Source of the DNA: DASRFA01 sp035651755
GTDB lineage: Bacteria; Desulfobacterota; Binatia; UBA12015
NCBI GenBank assembly: GCA_035651755.1
Contig: DASRFA010000042.1
Span: 5,353 to 69,352, forward strand
DNA: 64,000 nucleotides
Reading direction: 5' to 3'
The translations under genes and the position numbers were made by a program. Positions 44,515-53,355 of the stretch are shown in pieces. A model generated the notes under the pieces. The model saw only the letters and a program-made list of their open reading frames with translations, made no database searches and was not told the DNA's origin. Position 1 is the stretch's first letter; every line of letters starts with the position of its first letter.

Positions 44515-46209
44515 GTGAACCGGACGATCTCACTCGTGCTTCCACTCGCGCTCGCGTGCGCCTGCGGGGACGCCGAGCGCCCGCCGAGCGGGCGATCCGA
44601 GACCTCGCTCGAGGTCGTGGTCGACGGCGAGGCGGACCTTCCGTTCGACGGAGGCCTCGCCGAGGGTCAGCTCGCGCTCACCTTCGACGACGGACCGGAT
44701 CCGGAAACGACCCGCCGTATCCTCGCCACGCTCGCGAAGCACGGCGTCTTGGCGACGTTCTTCCAGGTCGGCATCCACGTGGAGAGCCATCCCGAGATCA
44801 CCCGCGAGATCCTGGCTGCGGGTCATTCGGTGGGAAGCCATACCTGGGACCATCCCGACCTCACGCAGCTTCCGCTGGCCGAGGCGATCGACGAGGTGAA
44901 GCGCGGCGTCGCGGCCGTGGAGCGAGCGTCGGAGGCGCGGGTCCACGACACGTTCTTCCGGTTTCCGCAGTTCGCGTCCTCGGACGAGTTGAGGGCCGCG
45001 GTGCGCGACCAGGCGCTGGTCGCGTTCCACGCGAACATCGTCACCGAGGACTGGCTCACCCCCGATCCGAACGAGCTGCTCGCGAAGGCGCTGGCGGCGG
45101 TCGATGCCGAGCGGCACGGGATCGTCCTCTTCCACGACATCCAGCCGCAGACCGCGGACATGCTGGACGCGTTCCTCGACGAGATCCTCGCGCGCGGCTA
45201 CGAGACGGTGGTCTTCCGCCCGAAGCCGACCCTGGCGTCGCTCGGCGCGGCGCGTGGGATCCGCGTCGGATCGTATCTCGCCGCGACAGATCATCCCGCG
45301 GCGTTCCCCGTCGCCCGGAGAGAGCTCAACCTCTACACGATGCCTGCGTTCATCGACATCGTGCATCCGGCCCCGCACACGTTCGACTTCGGCGTTGTCG
45401 ATCGCACCGTGGAGCTTGCGCCGGTGTCGACGGTCATGCTCGGGCATTGCTTGGTCTATTGCGACCCGGTCACCGCCTGGATCGCGGAGGGAAGCTTCAC
45501 CGGCGCCGAGCTCGAGGAGATCCTCGTGGACCACGTCACGACCGTGGTCGGGCACTACCGGACGAAGTACCCGGGACGCGTCGTCGCCTGGAACGTCGTG
45601 AACGAGCCGTTCTCGTTCACGGGCGACGGCTGTCCGTGGAACCGGATCGGCCTCGAGGCCGGCGGTCGCGAGCTCGACTACGTCCGCATTGCGCTCCGCG
45701 CTGCCCGCGCCGCGGACCCCGACGCGAAGCTCTACGTCAACGACTTCGGGATCGAAGCCCTGAACGCGAAATCGGATCGGATGCTGCGGCTCGTCGGCGA
45801 CCTCCAGCGGGAGGGCGTCCCGATCGACGGCGTCGGCTTCCAGTCGCACTTCAGCATCGGAGAAGGCGGTCCCTTCCCATCGCCGCCGCCGATCGAACAG
45901 ATGGTCGCGAACCTGAACCGCTTCTCGGCCGCGGGGCTCGAGACGGCGGTCACGGAAGCGGACGTCTCGATCCGCGATGCCGACGTCTCCCCAGAGACGC
46001 TCGCGGAGCAGGCGGCGCGCTTCCAGGACCTCGCGACCGCGTGCGTTTCCGCCGACCGCTGCGTCGCGTTCATCACTTGGGGAGTCGGGGACGCGGACTC
46101 GTGGATCCCCGAGTTCTTCCCGGGCTTCGGGTCCGCGCTCCTCTTCGACCGCGCTTTCCGGCCGAAGCCCGCGTACGACGCGGTCGCGGACGCGCTCCGC
46201 GTCCGCTGA
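44515..46209 (+). CDS. Polysaccharide deacetylase fused to GH10-type glycoside hydrolase
   Basis: This exported 564-residue protein has a signal with a possible lipobox (Cys15). Residues about 50-235 form a NodB deacetylase: TFDDGPD (Asp58, Asp59), SHTWDH (His109, His113). Residues about 245-560 form a GH10 barrel: GHCLVYCDPVTAWI, WNVVNEPF with acid/base Glu364, NDFGIE, GFQSHF and nucleophile Glu481 in VTEADVS. The substrate-binding segment that normally reads FNxxTxENxMKW is LNLYTMPAFIDIV, and the WH after GHxL is YC. So it may deacetylate and cleave a xylan-like or other acetylated polymer. GTG 44515 has only a weak ribosome site. Confidence 0.85.
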   Translation: MNRTISLVLPLALACACGDAERPPSGRSETSLEVVVDGEADLPFDGGLAEGQLALTFDDGPDPETTRRILATLAKHGVLATFFQVGIHVESHPEITREILAAGHSVGSHTWDHPDLTQLPLAEAIDEVKRGVAAVERASEARVHDTFFRFPQFASSDELRAAVRDQALVAFHANIVTEDWLTPDPNELLAKALAAVDAERHGIVLFHDIQPQTADMLDAFLDEILARGYETVVFRPKPTLASLGAARGIRVGSYLAATDHPAAFPVARRELNLYTMPAFIDIVHPAPHTFDFGVVDRTVELAPVSTVMLGHCLVYCDPVTAWIAEGSFTGAELEEILVDHVTTVVGHYRTKYPGRVVAWNVVNEPFSFTGDGCPWNRIGLEAGGRELDYVRIALRAARAADPDAKLYVNDFGIEALNAKSDRMLRLVGDLQREGVPIDGVGFQSHFSIGEGGPFPSPPPIEQMVANLNRFSAAGLETAVTEADVSIRDADVSPETLAEQAARFQDLATACVSADRCVAFITWGVGDADSWIPEFFPGFGSALLFDRAFRPKPAYDAVADALRVR

Positions 46210-46222
46210 CGACTGCAGGCGA

Positions 46223-46248
46223 GGCGCGGGGCGCGAGCGCCGCGCGTC
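46223..46248. terminator. Hairpin between convergent genes
   Basis: Within the 46-bp gap a stem of about ten pairs with one G-G mismatch joins 46223-46233 to 46238-46248. Convergent genes on both sides make a bidirectional terminator plausible; no T-run is present. Confidence 0.35.
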
Positions 46249-46255
46249 GTCGCGC

Positions 46256-47512
46256 TCAGCCGAGCGCGCCCGACCCGCGCAGCGCGGCGATCCGCGCCGC
46301 ATCCCAGCCCAGCACGTCGCGCAGCACCTCGTCCGTGTCGCGCCCCGCGTCGCGCGCCGCGACCAGCGGCACCGGCAGCTCCTCGCCGATCAGCTTGACG
46401 GGCGACGGCATGAGATCCGTGCCCGCCTCGCGATACGACCGAAGCGGCAGGCGGGCCTGGAACTGCGGGTCGCCGGTGATCGACTTGACGGTGTTCACGG
46501 GGCAGATCGGCGTGTTCACTCTCTTGCCGAACTCGACCCATTCCGCGGTCGTGCGGCTCGCGAAGATCGCGGCGAGCTCGCGCCGGAGCGCGACGTTGCC
46601 GCGCGCGTGATCCGCGTACTTCGCGCCCGGGTTCGCCTCGAACATCTCCGGGCGGCCGATGCCCTCGCAGAAGTTCTTCCAGAACTCGCGCTCCGAGGCC
46701 ATGAAGAGCAGCATGCCGTCCTTCGAGCGATAGTACTGGTAGCGGACGGACTCCTTCATGCTGTCGTCGCCGACCGGGCGCCGCGCGCCCTTGCCGTCGC
46801 CGTCGTTGCCGGTGACCTCGTCCTCGGGGCGCTCGTACGCCTTGTTGCCCTCGATGCCGTTCCAGTTGAAGGCGGCCGCGGCGTCGCTCTGCGCGACCTC
46901 GAAGTGGCAGCCGACGCCGGTCGCGCGCGCGCGGATGATGCCGGCGCAGATCCCGAGCGCCGCGTAGAGCGGCCCCGCGTTGATGCCGATCGTCGTGTAC
47001 GACGGGATCGTCGGCATCCCCTCCTCGTTGAACGAGGGACGCGCGACGCCGGCCCACGCGTCGTACGCGATGCCGTGGCTCGGCATGTCCTTGTAGGGGC
47101 CGGTCATGCCGTAGCCGGAATGCGTGCAGAAGACGATCTTCGGGTTCACCTTCCGGAGATCGTCGTAGCCGAGGCCGCGGCGCGCGAGCACCCCCGGTCG
47201 CATGCCCTCGATGACCGCGTCCGCTCGCCGCACGAGCTCGAGATAGGTCGCCACCCCCTCCGGCTTCTTGAGATCCAACACGATACTTCTCTTGCCGCGA
47301 TTGAGATGCCAGTGGAGGAGCGAGATTCCGTCGACGATCGGGAACGCCATCTTGCGGACGTAGTCGCCGCCCGGGCCCTCCACCTTGATGACCTCGGCGC
47401 CGAGGTCCGCGAGGTGCATGCCGACGCCGCCCGGACCGAGGAGCGAGCTCTCGACGATCCGGACGCCCGCGAGGAGCCCGCGCGGCGAGCCAGTGGTGCC
47501 GTTCGTGGCCAT
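46256..47512 (-). CDS. CaiB/BaiF-type (family III) CoA-transferase
   Basis: This 418-residue enzyme has LAGVRIVESSLLGPGGVGMHLADLGAEVIKVE..GGDYVR, LHWHLNRGKRSIVLDLK and the catalytic-Asp region HGIAYDAWAGVA (about Asp151). It moves CoA between organic acids, often activating bile-acid, steroid or aromatic-acid substrates. It is the last gene of a leftward tetR-SDR-CoA-transferase operon, 19 nt after the SDR gene, so it should be repressed with them. Confidence 0.88.
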   Translation of the reverse strand: MATNGTTGSPRGLLAGVRIVESSLLGPGGVGMHLADLGAEVIKVEGPGGDYVRKMAFPIVDGISLLHWHLNRGKRSIVLDLKKPEGVATYLELVRRADAVIEGMRPGVLARRGLGYDDLRKVNPKIVFCTHSGYGMTGPYKDMPSHGIAYDAWAGVARPSFNEEGMPTIPSYTTIGINAGPLYAALGICAGIIRARATGVGCHFEVAQSDAAAAFNWNGIEGNKAYERPEDEVTGNDGDGKGARRPVGDDSMKESVRYQYYRSKDGMLLFMASEREFWKNFCEGIGRPEMFEANPGAKYADHARGNVALRRELAAIFASRTTAEWVEFGKRVNTPICPVNTVKSITGDPQFQARLPLRSYREAGTDLMPSPVKLIGEELPVPLVAARDAGRDTDEVLRDVLGWDAARIAALRGSGALG

Positions 47513-47531
47513 GGCGCTTCCTCCGTGATGT

Positions 47532-48299
47532 TCAGCCGAGCACGCGCCCGCGCGCGATCGTACCGCCGCCGTCGACCGGCAGGAGCGCCCCCGTCACGAA
47601 CTCGCTCTCGCGGCTCGCGAGGTAGACGACCGCGTACGCGACGTCCTCCGGCCGCCCGAGGCGCGTGAGGTGCATCGCCTCGAGCTCGGCGCGGCGCTCC
47701 GGGGTCAGGTTCGCGTCCCGCCGCTCGTTCACGACGTAGCCGACGGAGATCGCGTTGCAGCGGATCGCGTCGCGCGCGCAGTCGACGGCGATCGCGCGCG
47801 TGAGCGCGTTCAGGCCGCCCTTGCTCGCGACGTACGGCGCGAGGCCCGCGCTCGCGCGCTCCGCCTGGCGCGACGAGACGTTGACGATCGAGCCGTGGCC
47901 GGCGCGGCGCATGTGCGGAATCGCGCTCCGGCACAGCCACGCGGCGCTGGTCAAGTTCACGCGCAGCGTGCGCTCCCAGACCGCGGTGTCGAAGGAGTCG
48001 ATGGCGCTCCGGCCGCCGGTTCCCTGCACCGCGTTGTTCACGAGCACCGTCAGCCCGCCGATCCGATCGGCGGTCTCGTCGACGAGGCGGGCGCACGCGT
48101 CTTCCTCTGCGATGTCCGCCGCGAGGAACGCGGCACGTCCCCCGGCTTCCTCGATCGCGTTCACGACGGCTTCGCCGCGCGCCTGGTCGCGCCCGTGGAC
48201 GGCGACGAGCGCGCCCTCGCGCGCGCACAGAAGAGCGACGTGCTTGCCGATCCCGGACGTCGAGCCGGTCACGAGGACCCGTTCGCCGGCGAGCCTCAT
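47532..48299 (-). CDS. Short-chain dehydrogenase/reductase
   Basis: This 255-residue classical SDR has TGSTSGIG, NNAVQGTGG, NVSSRQAE and YVASK, ending FVTGALLPVDGGG. It likely oxidises or reduces a hydroxyacyl or alcohol substrate with NAD(P). It lies 7 nt after the TetR gene and 19 nt before the CoA-transferase gene, so the three form one transcript. Confidence 0.88.
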   Translation of the reverse strand: MRLAGERVLVTGSTSGIGKHVALLCAREGALVAVHGRDQARGEAVVNAIEEAGGRAAFLAADIAEEDACARLVDETADRIGGLTVLVNNAVQGTGGRSAIDSFDTAVWERTLRVNLTSAAWLCRSAIPHMRRAGHGSIVNVSSRQAERASAGLAPYVASKGGLNALTRAIAVDCARDAIRCNAISVGYVVNERRDANLTPERRAELEAMHLTRLGRPEDVAYAVVYLASRESEFVTGALLPVDGGGTIARGRVLG

Positions 48300-48306
48300 C
48301 CGCTGC

Positions 48307-49041
48307 TCAGCGCCGAGCCCGGCGCCGGCGGCCCGTCGCGCCGGCGCCGACCAGCAGCAGGTCCACGAGCTCGTCCTCGAGGTCCTGCAGACGGGCGACT
48401 CCGCTCGTGAGGATTCGAAAGATGACGCAGCCCGACAGCGCGTCGAAGAGGATGCCCGGTCCGACGGTCGGCGCCGCGTCGCCGCGCGCCTCGGCGTCGA
48501 CGAGAAGACGCGCGAAGTCGGCGCGCGCGCTCGCGGCCATGCGCGACATGAGCTTCCGCTGGAGCGCCGGGTCGTCGCGATAGTCGGCCATCAGGCCGGG
48601 AAGCGCGGCCAGCACCTCGGGCCGCGTGTAGAGCCGGATCGTGTAGCGGACGCGCGCGCGCACGTCGCGCGCGAGGTCCCCGGTGCTCGCGATCCGGTGC
48701 GACGGCCCGCCCGCCGGGTAGACGGCCTCGTGCACGAGCTCCGCCTTCGAGCGCCAGCGCCGGTAGATCGCCGGGCGATGGATCTTCGCCCCGCGTGCAA
48801 TTGCCTCGATGCTGAGGCGGTTGTACCCGACGCGGCGCAGCAAGCGGCGCGCCGTTTCGAGCACCGAGGTGTCGAGACGAGGATCGCGCGGGCGGCCGGC
48901 AGGACGGCGCGGCGGGTTCGACGCCGCGGAATCCGCGATCGCCGGCGGGCGCTCGGCGGAGGCCGTCGCCGACAGTGCGCGCGGCCGCGCGCGCGTCGCC
49001 GGAGCGCGCGACCGAACGGCCGTTGACACCCGAGCTTTCAT
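48307..49041 (-). CDS. TetR-family transcriptional regulator
   Basis: This 244-residue protein has a DNA-binding helix-turn-helix at about residues 58-102 (ETARRLLRRVG then LSIEAIARGAKIHRPAIYRRW) and a ligand domain behind it. It has an unusually long basic N-terminal extension of about 55 residues, so a later start is possible, but no ATG lies there. ATG 49041 overlaps the edge of an inverted repeat (49041-49058), so the protein probably represses its own operon and the divergent DUF1329 gene. Ligands are likely acyl-CoAs, given the operon. Confidence 0.88.
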   Translation of the reverse strand: MKARVSTAVRSRAPATRARPRALSATASAERPPAIADSAASNPPRRPAGRPRDPRLDTSVLETARRLLRRVGYNRLSIEAIARGAKIHRPAIYRRWRSKAELVHEAVYPAGGPSHRIASTGDLARDVRARVRYTIRLYTRPEVLAALPGLMADYRDDPALQRKLMSRMAASARADFARLLVDAEARGDAAPTVGPGILFDALSGCVIFRILTSGVARLQDLEDELVDLLLVGAGATGRRRRARR

Positions 49042-49058
49042 TACGATACGTGTCGTAA
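49023..49058 (+). promoter_or_regulatory. Promoter of the DUF1329 gene with overlapping TetR-type operator
   Basis: TTGACA (49023-49028, exact consensus) is followed after 17 nt by ATACGT (49046-49051). TTACGATACGTGTCGTAA (49041-49058) is an 18-bp inverted repeat with one mismatched pair, covering the -10 box. A second arm pair, GATACG and CGTATC, extends it to 49064. Bound repressor would block this promoter and sit on the tetR start codon. Confidence 0.6.
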
Positions 49059-49148
49059 CGTATCCCTCCGGATCGCGCGGCGTCAAGCGAAATCGCCGCG
49101 CTCGCCGTCGGCCGGACGCCGCGGCAGAAGCGAAGAAAGGAAAGTCGA

Positions 49149-50501
49149 ATGCGCCTCACGCGACCGTTCGCGGCGGTCCTCGCCGCAGCACTGGCCCTGG
49201 GCCTCCCGGCGTCCGGCCGCGCGGACGACCTCAAGGCCGGCGAGACGCTCGACCAGAGCACCTGGCAGAAGGTCGGAGACCTCCTGCCGCCCGAGATCCT
49301 CGAGCACTACAAGAAGGGCGAGTACCAGAACCCGATCGCCGAGTGGCCGGCCGACAAGTACAACTGGCCCCCCGACTTCAAGGCGGCGAGCGAGGCGAAC
49401 GAGGGCAAGTTCAAGGTCGGGCCACAGGGCGAGATCCAGACCGCGGAGGGCGGCCCGCCGCCGCAGTACATCCTCGGCCATCCCTTCCCGCGCATCGACG
49501 CCAAGGACCCGCAGGCCGGCGTCAAGATCATCTGGAACTACTTCTACCGGACCTACTACTTCGGGAACATCTTCGCCGAATCGCAGGTGAACCTGGTCGC
49601 GCCAGGCGGCCTCGAGCGGCGCCTCGACGTCGCGCAGAGCTACGCGCAGTACGACGGCGTTCCGGTCGAGGAGCGGATTCCGAATCCCGAGAACTTCCTC
49701 TCGCAGGCGCTCACGGTCGTCACGAGCCCAGCGGACCTGAACGGCACGGCGGCGCTCTCCTGGCGCTACCGCGATCCCGGGAAGCGCGACTCGAGCTGGG
49801 CGTACGTCCCCGCGCTGCGCCGCGTCCGCGCGGTGAGCCCCGCGAATCGGTCCGACGGCTTCCTCGGCTCCGACTTCTCCTCCGACGACGGTCCGTTCTT
49901 CGACGGCAAGCCCGAGGACTTCGAGTGGAAGGTCGTCGGCGAGGTCGATCAATTGCGCATCGCCGAGGGCATGAACCTGAAGGGCAAGACCAACATCAAA
50001 TGGCTCGACGCGCGGGAATGCTTCAACAGCGCGGGCGGCTGCAGCGACACCGCTTGGCCGGACATTCCCTACATCGGGTACATGGATCCGAGCTGGAAGG
50101 GCGTCGCATGGGCGCCGCACGGAGAGGCCGTCCTCGCCAAGCGTCGCTTCTGGGTCGTCGAGGGCATTCCGAAGGACCGCTACTATCTCTTCGGGAAGCT
50201 CCAGCTCTACATCGATCAGATCAGCTTCCAGGGCGCGTGGCTCCGCAAGTTCGACTGGAAGGGCGAGCTCCTGAACGTCGGCCAGGTGATGGCGTGGAAC
50301 CCGCTCCCGTTCACGCGGCCGGACGGCAAGGTGACGTACGTGCAGGGCGGCAACTCCGCCTACCAGACGGTGGAGAGCGTCAAGCTCGATCGCGCGACCG
50401 TGGCCGGAATCAAGTCGAGCCCGAACTCGCGCTTCCTCGGCCGCTTCCTGTACCCGCCCGACCACTTCAGCACGGAAGCGATGATGCGCGCCGGGAAGTA
50501 G
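49149..50501 (+). CDS. DUF1329 outer-envelope protein
   Basis: This 450-residue protein has a signal peptide (VLAAALALGLPASGRA). The DUF1329 fold follows, with GETLDQSTWQKVGDLLPPEIL, YIGYMDPSWKGVAWA and PALRRVRAVSPANRSDGFLG. The family is related to LolB/outer-membrane lipoprotein-sorting folds and is common near hydrophobic-substrate catabolism genes, where transport of a lipid-like compound is suspected. ATG 49149 follows AAAGGAAAG. It is divergent from and probably co-regulated with the TetR operon. Confidence 0.87.
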   Translation: MRLTRPFAAVLAAALALGLPASGRADDLKAGETLDQSTWQKVGDLLPPEILEHYKKGEYQNPIAEWPADKYNWPPDFKAASEANEGKFKVGPQGEIQTAEGGPPPQYILGHPFPRIDAKDPQAGVKIIWNYFYRTYYFGNIFAESQVNLVAPGGLERRLDVAQSYAQYDGVPVEERIPNPENFLSQALTVVTSPADLNGTAALSWRYRDPGKRDSSWAYVPALRRVRAVSPANRSDGFLGSDFSSDDGPFFDGKPEDFEWKVVGEVDQLRIAEGMNLKGKTNIKWLDARECFNSAGGCSDTAWPDIPYIGYMDPSWKGVAWAPHGEAVLAKRRFWVVEGIPKDRYYLFGKLQLYIDQISFQGAWLRKFDWKGELLNVGQVMAWNPLPFTRPDGKVTYVQGGNSAYQTVESVKLDRATVAGIKSSPNSRFLGRFLYPPDHFSTEAMMRAGK

Positions 50502-50535
50502 AGTACGCCGGTGCGCACGACGTGCGCGCGCATGG

Positions 50536-50548
50536 GACGCAAAGCGTC
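50536..50548. terminator. Small hairpin between convergent genes
   Basis: GACGC, loop AAA, GCGTC, followed rightward by TTCC, in the 58-bp gap after DUF1329. The stem is only five pairs, so the call is weak. Confidence 0.25.
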
Positions 50549-50559
50549 TTCCGCGACGC

Positions 50560-51348
50560 TCACGCCGGTCGCGACGCGGTGAAGCAGAACTGCGTGACGG
50601 TGAAGAAGAACTCGCCGCGTGCGCCGAGCGCGCGCTGCTCGTCCGCCCACGCCTTGGCGGCGTCGCTGCCCACGTCGTCGAGACCGGCGGCATAGGTCTC
50701 GATCATCCGAATCGCCATGCCGCCGTACGTCTCGCGATCCAGCTCGATGGTCGAGAACGCGTGCCCTTCCGCGTCGACGTCGACGAAGCCCGCCTTTCGA
50801 AGCGCGGGCGCGAGCGTCCGCGGCAGCGCCGGGTGGATCAGGTGCCGGTCCCAAGCGCGGAGCATGCGCTCCATTCGGGCAGGATCGGCGGAGTGCCACG
50901 ACACGGTGGACCAATCGACGTCCCAGACGACGGCTCGACCTCCGGGTCGAAGCACGCGGTGGATCTCGGCGAGCGCCGCCGGCACGTCGTCGACGTACTC
51001 GAGGACCTGTACGGAAAGCGCGCGGTCGAACGTCGCGTCGTCCGCGGGAACAGCCGTCGCGCTTCCTTCGCGGAACTCGGCGTGGCCCCGGCCCTCGCAC
51101 CGACGAGCGGCGATGGCCAGCATGGATGCGCTGAGGTCGATCCCGAGCACGCTTCCCTCCGGCCCCACCCCCTCGAGGATCTCGGCGGCGTAGAACCCGG
51201 GTCCGCAGCCGACGTCGACGACGCGGTGGCCGGCCTCGACGGCGAGCGCGTCGCGCACGAGGCTCCTCCGGCGCAGGATGTCGCGCCTCCCGTACATGGC
51301 GTCCAGCTGCTGGGCGACCGCTTCGTCGAAAACGATCTGGCTCGTCAG
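50560..51348 (-). CDS. Class I SAM-dependent methyltransferase
   Basis: This protein of about 262 residues has motif I VDVGCGPGFYAAEI, IDLSASMLAIA, and a post-I region EYVDDVPAALAEIHRVLRPGG typical of UbiE-like enzymes. The substrate is unknown. The start is taken as CTG 51348: GGAGG is 4 nt upstream and the codon overlaps the sulfotransferase stop as CTGA. The first downstream ATG (51297) would remove the usual N-terminal helix. It is the last gene of a leftward run. Confidence 0.82.
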   Translation of the reverse strand: MTSQIVFDEAVAQQLDAMYGRRDILRRRSLVRDALAVEAGHRVVDVGCGPGFYAAEILEGVGPEGSVLGIDLSASMLAIAARRCEGRGHAEFREGSATAVPADDATFDRALSVQVLEYVDDVPAALAEIHRVLRPGGRAVVWDVDWSTVSWHSADPARMERMLRAWDRHLIHPALPRTLAPALRKAGFVDVDAEGHAFSTIELDRETYGGMAIRMIETYAAGLDDVGSDAAKAWADEQRALGARGEFFFTVTQFCFTASRPA

Positions 51349-52541
51349 ACCACCTCCGAAGGCACGTCGAAGTACTGCTGGTAGCGCCGCGCGCGGTCGC
51401 GCCACTCGCCCGCATCGAGGCCGGAGTCGGCGAACGAGTAGCGGTGCCGCCCGTGCTTGTCCTGCGGGTTGTCCGCGAGGAACGCGCGCATGCGCGACTC
51501 CGCGTCCGCCGACAGCTCGAGGCCGAGCCGCGCGTAGATCGCGCGGATGGTCGCGAACGGGTCGGCCATGAAGTCGGCGAACTGCACGTCGACGACGCGG
51601 TCGGCCGGCACGGTCCCGTCCTCCCGGTCGCGTACCGAGCGGTCGAGCCCGTCCACGATGTACTCGGCGAACTCGGCGGCGTCCGCCGGCGTCGACGGGT
51701 CGTCGCTCGCCAGGCGGCGGAGCGTCGACCGGAGCGACGCGATGGAAGCGATGATGCGGAGCGGGTCGCGGTGCGTCTGCACGAGGAGCGCGTCCGGGTA
51801 TTCGGCGAGCAGAGCGCCGAGGGCCCACAGATGGCCGGGCGACTTCAGCACCCAGCGCTGCCCGCGATGCCGCCACTGCAGCACCTGCAGGTAGCGGCGA
51901 TGCCAGCGGTACGCCGACCCCATGTCCGCCTCGCCGAGCAGCCAGCGCGCGTAGGACGGCGCGCGGTACTGCGTCGGGAAGATCATGCTGCGGTAGTCCG
52001 CGGCGGTGATGCGGACGCACTCCTGGGGCAGGCGCGCGCCCATCGGGTGCATCGCCTTGAAGCCGGGGATCACGAGCTCGCTCATGTCGAGCTGCGCTTG
52101 CACCTCGTCGATGCGCGGGTCCGACTCGTACGTCGCGGGCTCGGGCGGCGGAAGCGGGCGGTCGACCTCCCAGGTGAGCGGCACGCGATTCGCGGGGTCC
52201 TGGGCGATCATGTCGTGGAGGATGGTCGTGCCCGTGCGGCCCTGCCCGATGATCACGATGGGCGGCGAGACGTCGATCGCCGAGGCCTCGGGGTGAACGC
52301 GATGCCACTCGGTGATGCGGAGCCGGTTCGTCAAGTATTGCTGGATCTCTCCTCCGGCGACGAGGTGGCCGACGTCGTTCAACGCGGCTTCGTCGCGGAG
52401 CGAGGCGACGAGCCGCTCGAGGCCCTCGCGCCAACCCTCCGCGCCGAAGTCGGCGAGGCCGGTCGCCTCGCAGGCCTCCGATACGAGGCGATCGCAGTCG
52501 AGCGCGGCCGCCGACGAGCTTTCCGTTCCGCCGCCCGACAT
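51345..52541 (-). CDS. Sulfotransferase family protein
   Basis: This 398-residue protein has a PAPS-binding loop, PPIVIIGQGRTGTTILH, and VLKSPGHLWALGALL with HRDPLRIIASIASL for the 3'-phosphate. The domain architecture matches the large bacterial sulfotransferase group (PF13469-like) often found in lipid-degrading Deltaproteobacteria, where the acceptor is unknown. It overlaps the methyltransferase by 4 nt and follows the SDR gene after 9 nt. Confidence 0.85.
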   Translation of the reverse strand: MSGGGTESSSAAALDCDRLVSEACEATGLADFGAEGWREGLERLVASLRDEAALNDVGHLVAGGEIQQYLTNRLRITEWHRVHPEASAIDVSPPIVIIGQGRTGTTILHDMIAQDPANRVPLTWEVDRPLPPPEPATYESDPRIDEVQAQLDMSELVIPGFKAMHPMGARLPQECVRITAADYRSMIFPTQYRAPSYARWLLGEADMGSAYRWHRRYLQVLQWRHRGQRWVLKSPGHLWALGALLAEYPDALLVQTHRDPLRIIASIASLRSTLRRLASDDPSTPADAAEFAEYIVDGLDRSVRDREDGTVPADRVVDVQFADFMADPFATIRAIYARLGLELSADAESRMRAFLADNPQDKHGRHRYSFADSGLDAGEWRDRARRYQQYFDVPSEVV

Positions 52542-52550
52542 GAGCCCCCC

Positions 52551-53321
52551 TCAGTGCGCGACGAGCCCGCCGTCGGCGATGAGCACCTGGCCCGTCACGT
52601 AGCTCGCCGCGTCCGACGCGAGGAAGAGCGCCGGCCCGACCATCTCCTCCGGCCGCGCGATCCGGCGCAGCAGGCACGCCCGCGCCATGTGCTCCTGGAC
52701 CTCGGGCGGGTTGTTCCGGACCATGTCGGTGTCGACCGCCCCCGGAGCGAGCGCGTTGACGCGGATGCGCAGTGGAGCGAGCTCCGCCGCCATCGAGCGC
52801 GTGAACGACAGGAGGGCCGCCTTGCCGCCGGCGTACATGGAAACGCCCGGCGAGAACATGAGCGCGCCGACGGAGATCACGTTGATGATCGACGCGTGCT
52901 CGCTCTCGCGGAGATGCGGCAGCGCCGCCTGCGCGAGGAAGACCGGGCCGCGCAGGTTGACCGAGTACGACTTGTCCCACGCCTCGGGCGTGAGCCCGCC
53001 GACCGGCAGGGCGAGCGCGTTCGCGGCGTTGTTCACGAGCACGTCGAGCCCGCCGAAGCGCTCGACGGCGCGCGCGACCAGGCGCGGCAGCGCGTCGAGG
53101 TCGCCGAGGTGGGTCGGGACGCCGAGCGCTTCGCCGCCGAGCGCGACGAGATGGCGCTCCGTCTCGGCGCACGCCTCCGGCTTCCGGCTCGCGACCACGA
53201 CCTTCGCGCCCGCGGCGACGAAGCCCTCCGCGAGCGCGCACCCGATGCCGCGCGTGCCGCCCGTCACGAGCACCACGCGTCCGGTCATGTCGAACAGCGA
53301 TCGCAGGTCCGCCGGCGTCAT
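52551..53321 (-). CDS. Short-chain dehydrogenase/reductase
   Basis: This 256-residue SDR has VTGGTRGIG, NNAANALAL, VISVGAL and YAGGK (in place of the commoner YxxSK), ending SYVTGQVLIADGG. It is the third SDR in the window. It precedes the sulfotransferase by 9 nt, suggesting one pathway with an alcohol or keto intermediate. Confidence 0.86.
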   Translation of the reverse strand: MTPADLRSLFDMTGRVVLVTGGTRGIGCALAEGFVAAGAKVVVASRKPEACAETERHLVALGGEALGVPTHLGDLDALPRLVARAVERFGGLDVLVNNAANALALPVGGLTPEAWDKSYSVNLRGPVFLAQAALPHLRESEHASIINVISVGALMFSPGVSMYAGGKAALLSFTRSMAAELAPLRIRVNALAPGAVDTDMVRNNPPEVQEHMARACLLRRIARPEEMVGPALFLASDAASYVTGQVLIADGGLVAH

Positions 53322-53355
53322 CGCACCGTCCCCTCCGCGCGCGGCGCGCGCCGCA

